The position numbers were made by a program, and so were the translations under genes. From NCBI GenBank assembly GCA_964587755.1, contig CAZPMC010000011.1, positions 1 to 53,847 of the forward strand: a DNA stretch of 53,847 bases, read 5' to 3'. This document shows, piece by piece, positions 51,092 through 53,847 of this stretch. Position 1 is the first letter of the stretch. The number at the start of each line of letters is the position of its first letter. Source of the stretch: CAZPMC01 sp964587755 (GTDB lineage Bacteria > Bacillota > Clostridia > Acetivibrionales > DTU013). The notes below the pieces were generated by a model, which did not search any database, had not been told where the DNA came from, and saw nothing but the letters and a program-made list of their open reading frames with translations.

Positions 51092-51631
51092 TTGATAACT
51101 GATGATGAACTTAAGAAGGCTAAGGAAGGAGATTTAAAAGCAATAGAAAAGATATGTATTGCCACATGGAAGCCACTTTACCGTCATATTTATTATAAAG
51201 TTCAAAACCGGGAGGAGGCAGAGGATATAATACAAGAAACATATGTTAAAACGTTAAAATACATACAAAAAAACAAAAGCCTGATGGAAAATTTACTGGG
51301 TTTTATGAAGACGGTATCCTTAAATGTTATACGGGATTTGTGGCGTAAAAAGAAACGCAGGGGTGTACCAGTTAATTTTCCTGACATTAATCCGAATCAG
51401 ACGACTGGCATAGATCAGCAAAATGATATAACACAGCGACTACTGTTGGAAGGTGCATTAGCAAAGTTAAGCCAGGATCAGCGAACCATTCTAAATTTAC
51501 GAATTATTAGAGGTTATTCGGTAGCTGAAACTTCAAAACTGATGGGAAAAAGTGAAGGAGCTGTGCGGACAGCACAACACAGGGCTTTACAAGCTTTAGC
51601 AAAGATTTTGGATGAGAAATACAAAAAATAG
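51092..51631 (+). CDS. ECF-type RNA polymerase sigma factor
   Basis: Sigma-70 family factor of 179 residues. Region 2 contains EEAEDIIQETYVKTLKYI; region 4 contains LSQDQRTILNLRIIRGYSVAETSKLMGKSEGAVRTAQHRALQALA. It lacks regions 1 and 3, as ECF factors do. The TTG at 51092 has AAGAAGGTG eight bases upstream; an ATG at 51056 has no ribosome site. The next gene, 23 bases on, is its likely membrane-bound anti-sigma partner, so the pair should control a regulon in response to an envelope signal. The regulon cannot be read from this window. Confidence 0.93.
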   Translation: MITDDELKKAKEGDLKAIEKICIATWKPLYRHIYYKVQNREEAEDIIQETYVKTLKYIQKNKSLMENLLGFMKTVSLNVIRDLWRKKKRRGVPVNFPDINPNQTTGIDQQNDITQRLLLEGALAKLSQDQRTILNLRIIRGYSVAETSKLMGKSEGAVRTAQHRALQALAKILDEKYKK

Positions 51632-51654
51632 TTTTTTAGTGAGGAGGGAAAATA

Positions 51655-53175
51655 TTGAGCAAATATAGTATTGAAGAAAGAGTCTCCAATTATATAGATG
51701 CAATAAATAATGAACAGGAGCCACAAACAATGGACACTGGTGATGACCGGGAATTAGATAAATTACTGGATGTGGTCCGCCTGGTCCGGACTTTAAGAGA
51801 ACCAGTATTGCCAGAAGAGGGGTTTCCCAAAAGAGTAGCTCAGGCTGTAGCTGAAAAAATTTGGAAAGAAAAAAAGCCCAGTTTTAAACGGATTTTATCA
51901 CCTATAAAAATAGTTGCAGCATGTTTAATAATAATAGCTTTAATCAGCTCATTGGGCTTGTTTAGCCAGGATGTAGTTTATGCCATGGAGAAGGCGGTGT
52001 CCAAATTGTCAAATTATCATGGCGTTATAGAAATGCGTACAAAGAATGCAATGGGTGAAGAATGGCTAGTGCGGCGGGTTGAACTATGGTCTGAGGGTGA
52101 TAGCTATCTTGTAAAGCAAGATGATGGAACTTTGATTATAAACAACGGTGAGAAAAAGTGGCAGATTAGCCATAAAGAAAAGCAAGTAGCTTTATTGCCG
52201 ATACTGCCAGATCCGACCTTCAGCAATTTTGACTTGCGGGATGAGGCAAAACGGGCAAAACAATATCCTCACACCGTTGTTGGAAAAGAACAAATTGCAG
52301 GCCGCCAGGCAACAAAACTTGAGATCTCTCCACCGGGAGGAATGAAATATTATTTATGGGTCGATTCTGAAACCAACTTACCGGTTCAATTGCAGACAGC
52401 TATGCAAAATGCTTTACAGACCACATATACTTTTGTGAGTTTTGAACCCAATGTTGAGATTCAATCACAGATATTCTCTTACCAAGTCCCTGAAGGATAT
52501 CAAATAGTAGAAAACAATCCTGGTCAACTGGTGGCAACCATTGAAGAAGCCTTCGTCATCGCCGGATTTATGCCCTTACTCCCAGAACAAGCACCGGATC
52601 GGATTTTAGCTTTTCAAGATAGAATAATTTTAGATTACACAGACACGACCGTAATGGAAACCCTGGCTAAAGGGGATTTTAAATTGGCTGCCGGCGCTAC
52701 GCTTGGCTCTACAGGTATTGGTCCCCTTGAGATATATAATGAGTGGTTGCGGTGGAGACAAAATGGTATCGATATTCAGGTGGAAGGTGAGCAAAGAAAA
52801 GAGCTAGCCAGTCAGATTGCAGTTGAAATTAGTTTCCCCGATACAGGTCAAGACCTAAGTAGCATGGCTCAGGTTACTGTACCTGTTGACATAAAGATTG
52901 TTGAGGCTGATCAAAAACAAGTAGATAGTGGAAGTAGTCCGTGGCAGCTTGATCCTATGCAGGTAGCACTTACTTTCGTTAATCTAAAAGTAACACCTGA
53001 AGGGATTCAAGGCGAGCCCGAAATACCCATGTCATCCTTTAACCTTACGGTAAACAATTCCGAGGAAGCAATTTTGGAGGTAGCAGATGGTCCCATAAAG
53101 CGAGTCTACCTTAAGAGATTAGTTCGTGTGGATGAAACAGGAATTTGGTCAGTGGTAGGATATGACCCCCGATAA
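51655..53175 (+). CDS. Membrane-anchored anti-sigma factor with LolA/RseB-like outer domain
   Basis: A 506-residue protein: a short cytoplasmic N-terminal part (about 1-80) that should bind the sigma factor, one membrane helix (residues about 85-102, IVAACLIIIALISSLGLF), and a large outer domain. The first outer part (YHGVIEMRTKN ... WQISHKEKQVALLPILPDPTF ... YYLWVDSETNLPVQLQ) has the LolA/RseB-like lipoprotein-carrier pattern; the second part (about 290-506) ends in VKRYLKRL-type strands and is unrecognised. It starts at a TTG after GGAGGG. The operon is sigma then anti-sigma. No zinc-binding HxxxCxxC motif is seen at the N-terminus. A terminator follows. Confidence 0.85.
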   Translation: MSKYSIEERVSNYIDAINNEQEPQTMDTGDDRELDKLLDVVRLVRTLREPVLPEEGFPKRVAQAVAEKIWKEKKPSFKRILSPIKIVAACLIIIALISSLGLFSQDVVYAMEKAVSKLSNYHGVIEMRTKNAMGEEWLVRRVELWSEGDSYLVKQDDGTLIINNGEKKWQISHKEKQVALLPILPDPTFSNFDLRDEAKRAKQYPHTVVGKEQIAGRQATKLEISPPGGMKYYLWVDSETNLPVQLQTAMQNALQTTYTFVSFEPNVEIQSQIFSYQVPEGYQIVENNPGQLVATIEEAFVIAGFMPLLPEQAPDRILAFQDRIILDYTDTTVMETLAKGDFKLAAGATLGSTGIGPLEIYNEWLRWRQNGIDIQVEGEQRKELASQIAVEISFPDTGQDLSSMAQVTVPVDIKIVEADQKQVDSGSSPWQLDPMQVALTFVNLKVTPEGIQGEPEIPMSSFNLTVNNSEEAILEVADGPIKRVYLKRLVRVDETGIWSVVGYDPR

Positions 53176-53193
53176 GCCGGTATGAGGAAATAT

Positions 53194-53234
53194 AAAGTGA
53201 CAAAGGCGTACCAATAGTACGCTTTTGTCACTTT
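53194..53234. terminator. Bidirectional terminator after the anti-sigma gene
   Basis: AAAGTGACAAA/TTTGTCACTTT and inner GCGTAC/GTACGC with loop CAATA. It can stop transcription from both the plus-strand operon and the convergent minus-strand gene. Confidence 0.88.
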
Positions 53235-53265
53235 ATCCTAAAGGTCAGTTAGTTTGGTTTTTTTG

Positions 53266-53583
53266 TTATGACATATCAAGTGAGCGTGCAAGACGATCCA
53301 CATGCATCGTTTTTACTGCTTCATTATAGTTTTCACCTTCGATAATCGATGATGAAATATGAGCATTTTCCATAATCATTTCCATTATCTGATTTTTAAT
53401 CTGATCTGTCGGTTCATCAAGACCAAAGAAAGCCTTGATTTCCAAAAGCTTTGCTTCTGATTCCAAGTCGTTGATGTCATAACCTTTGGACTTCCCAGGG
53501 GCATTTAATAAAAACTGGCCCATAAAATTGTATTCATCTTCAGTTATGTCAAGTACGGATAATAACAATTCTGATGTTTTCAT
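53266..53583 (-). CDS. Small hypothetical protein, 105 residues
   Basis: Soluble, mildly acidic protein, mostly helical by composition, starting MKTSELLLSVLDITEDEYNF. A strong GGAGG lies seven bases before the ATG on the minus strand and a good promoter lies further upstream, so it is a real gene. No domain is recognised; there is no membrane helix and no cysteine. It stands alone between convergent terminator and tRNA-Gln, and could be a lineage-specific protein. Confidence 0.78.
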   Translation of the reverse strand: MKTSELLLSVLDITEDEYNFMGQFLLNAPGKSKGYDINDLESEAKLLEIKAFFGLDEPTDQIKNQIMEMIMENAHISSSIIEGENYNEAVKTMHVDRLARSLDMS

Positions 53584-53675
53584 AAAAATACCTCCGCTTA
53601 AACAAATTTTGAAACTGAGGGCTGAAAGACTTGAATTGCGGGCAATTATGTATTAACATTCGTACAATTTATTTT

Positions 53676-53703
53676 ATTATAACATATAAAAAAGGTTTTG
53701 TAA
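53676..53703 (-). promoter_or_regulatory. Promoter of the small minus-strand gene
   Basis: On the minus strand TTACAA, 16 bases, then TATAAT with TG at the extended -10 position, about 93 bases before the start codon. Confidence 0.6.
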
Positions 53704-53725
53704 GCTAATAATTGATAATTTCCTA

Positions 53726-53755
53726 TTGCATTATTCCGATATCCTGTGCTATAAT
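53726..53755 (+). promoter_or_regulatory. Promoter of tRNA-Gln
   Basis: TATAAT at 53750-53755 with TG at 53747-53748 (extended -10) and a poor -35 TTGCAT 18 bases upstream; the tRNA begins 17 bases after the -10 box. Confidence 0.6.
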
Positions 53756-53772
53756 AACCTCTGTTGATGCGT

Positions 53773-53846
53773 TGCGGGATTGTGTAAGGGTAGCACTACT
53801 GACTCTGGATCAGTCTGTGAGGGTTCGAATCCTTCTCCCGCAGCCA
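53773..53846 (+). tRNA. tRNA-Gln (anticodon CUG)
   Basis: Acceptor stem TGCGGGA/TCCCGCA, anticodon arm ACTGA-CTCTGGA-TCAGT giving CTG at positions 34-36, T arm with GGTTCGAATCC, discriminator G and an encoded CCA. The U1-A72 closing pair is typical for bacterial tRNA-Gln. It reads the codon CAG. Confidence 0.95.
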
Positions 53847-53847
53847 A

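Noticed and set aside
52690..52720. AAGAT in the anti-sigma outer domain as a flavinylation motif
   Set aside because: The fourth position is Ala instead of Ser/Thr and the Asp is not at the right distance.
3829..53742. Shared 12-mer TTATTCCGATAT before alaS (3829) and tRNA-Gln (53731) as a common regulatory site
   Set aside because: Spacing to the -10 box differs and chance 12-mer matches are expected many times in an AT-rich window of this size.
1..53847. CRISPR arrays, insertion sequences or prophage genes
   Set aside because: No regularly spaced direct repeats, transposases, integrases or phage structural genes were seen.

Overview
The window reads as chromosomal DNA of an anaerobic, endospore-forming member of the Clostridia, probably close to Ruminiclostridium/Acetivibrio-type lineages. 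The evidence is AT-rich DNA with Gram-positive gene order (alaS, rpsU-yqeY, recJ-apt-relA, hisS-aspS, spoIIP-lepA-hemW-hrcA-grpE-dnaK-dnaJ-prmA-rsmE), strong GGAGG-type ribosome sites, a spore-engulfment amidase (SpoIIP), a spore photoproduct lyase, pyruvate phosphate dikinase and a 2-hydroxyacyl-CoA dehydratase activase. The species call is inference. The assembly is a draft: two 10-N gaps lie in recJ, and two other genes (a Dam-like methylase and lepB) carry single frame breaks that may be sequence errors.

Layout. 1-3.8 kb holds the tail of a diguanylate cyclase, a chemoreceptor and a frame-broken DNA adenine methylase. 3.9-16.8 kb is translation and stringent-response housekeeping. 16.8-21.1 kb is one giant ASKHA/HgdC-type protein. 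21.1-36 kb has sporulation, LepA, HemW, the HrcA-controlled heat-shock operon (perfect CIRCE), RNA modification, YicC, RemA, omega and CoaBC. 35.8-37.2 kb is glycyl-tRNA synthetase, followed by about 500 bp of highly structured, repeat-like non-coding DNA. 37.7-44.8 kb is a flavin-based extracellular electron transfer (FLEET/EET) locus: NDH-2, polyprenyl synthase, UbiA-type prenyltransferase, EetA-like NusG-II protein, EetB-like transporter protein, PplA-like FMN-binding lipoprotein and ApbE flavin transferase. 45-53.8 kb holds ppdK, a membrane diguanylate cyclase, spore photoproduct lyase, a membrane protein, an ECF sigma/anti-sigma pair, a small unknown gene and tRNA-Gln(CUG).

The most interesting signal links two distant genes. 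The NDH-2 of the EET locus carries a DoxX-like membrane domain. Its predicted extracytoplasmic loop holds four perfect copies and one near copy, at 10-11 residue spacing, of the motif D-x-x-(S/T)-(G/S)-A-T that ApbE uses to attach FMN covalently to threonine. The chemoreceptor at 0.5-2.7 kb carries two perfect copies of the same motif in an insert of its extracellular sensor domain. With ApbE encoded in the EET locus, this suggests (inference) a multi-flavinylated NDH-2 acting as a built-in flavin relay across the membrane, and a flavinylated chemoreceptor that could sense redox state or electron acceptors. The electron path would be NADH to NDH-2, then (demethyl)menaquinone made with the prenyl enzymes, then EetA/EetB and flavinylated surface proteins. 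No CRISPR array, insertion sequence or prophage was seen.
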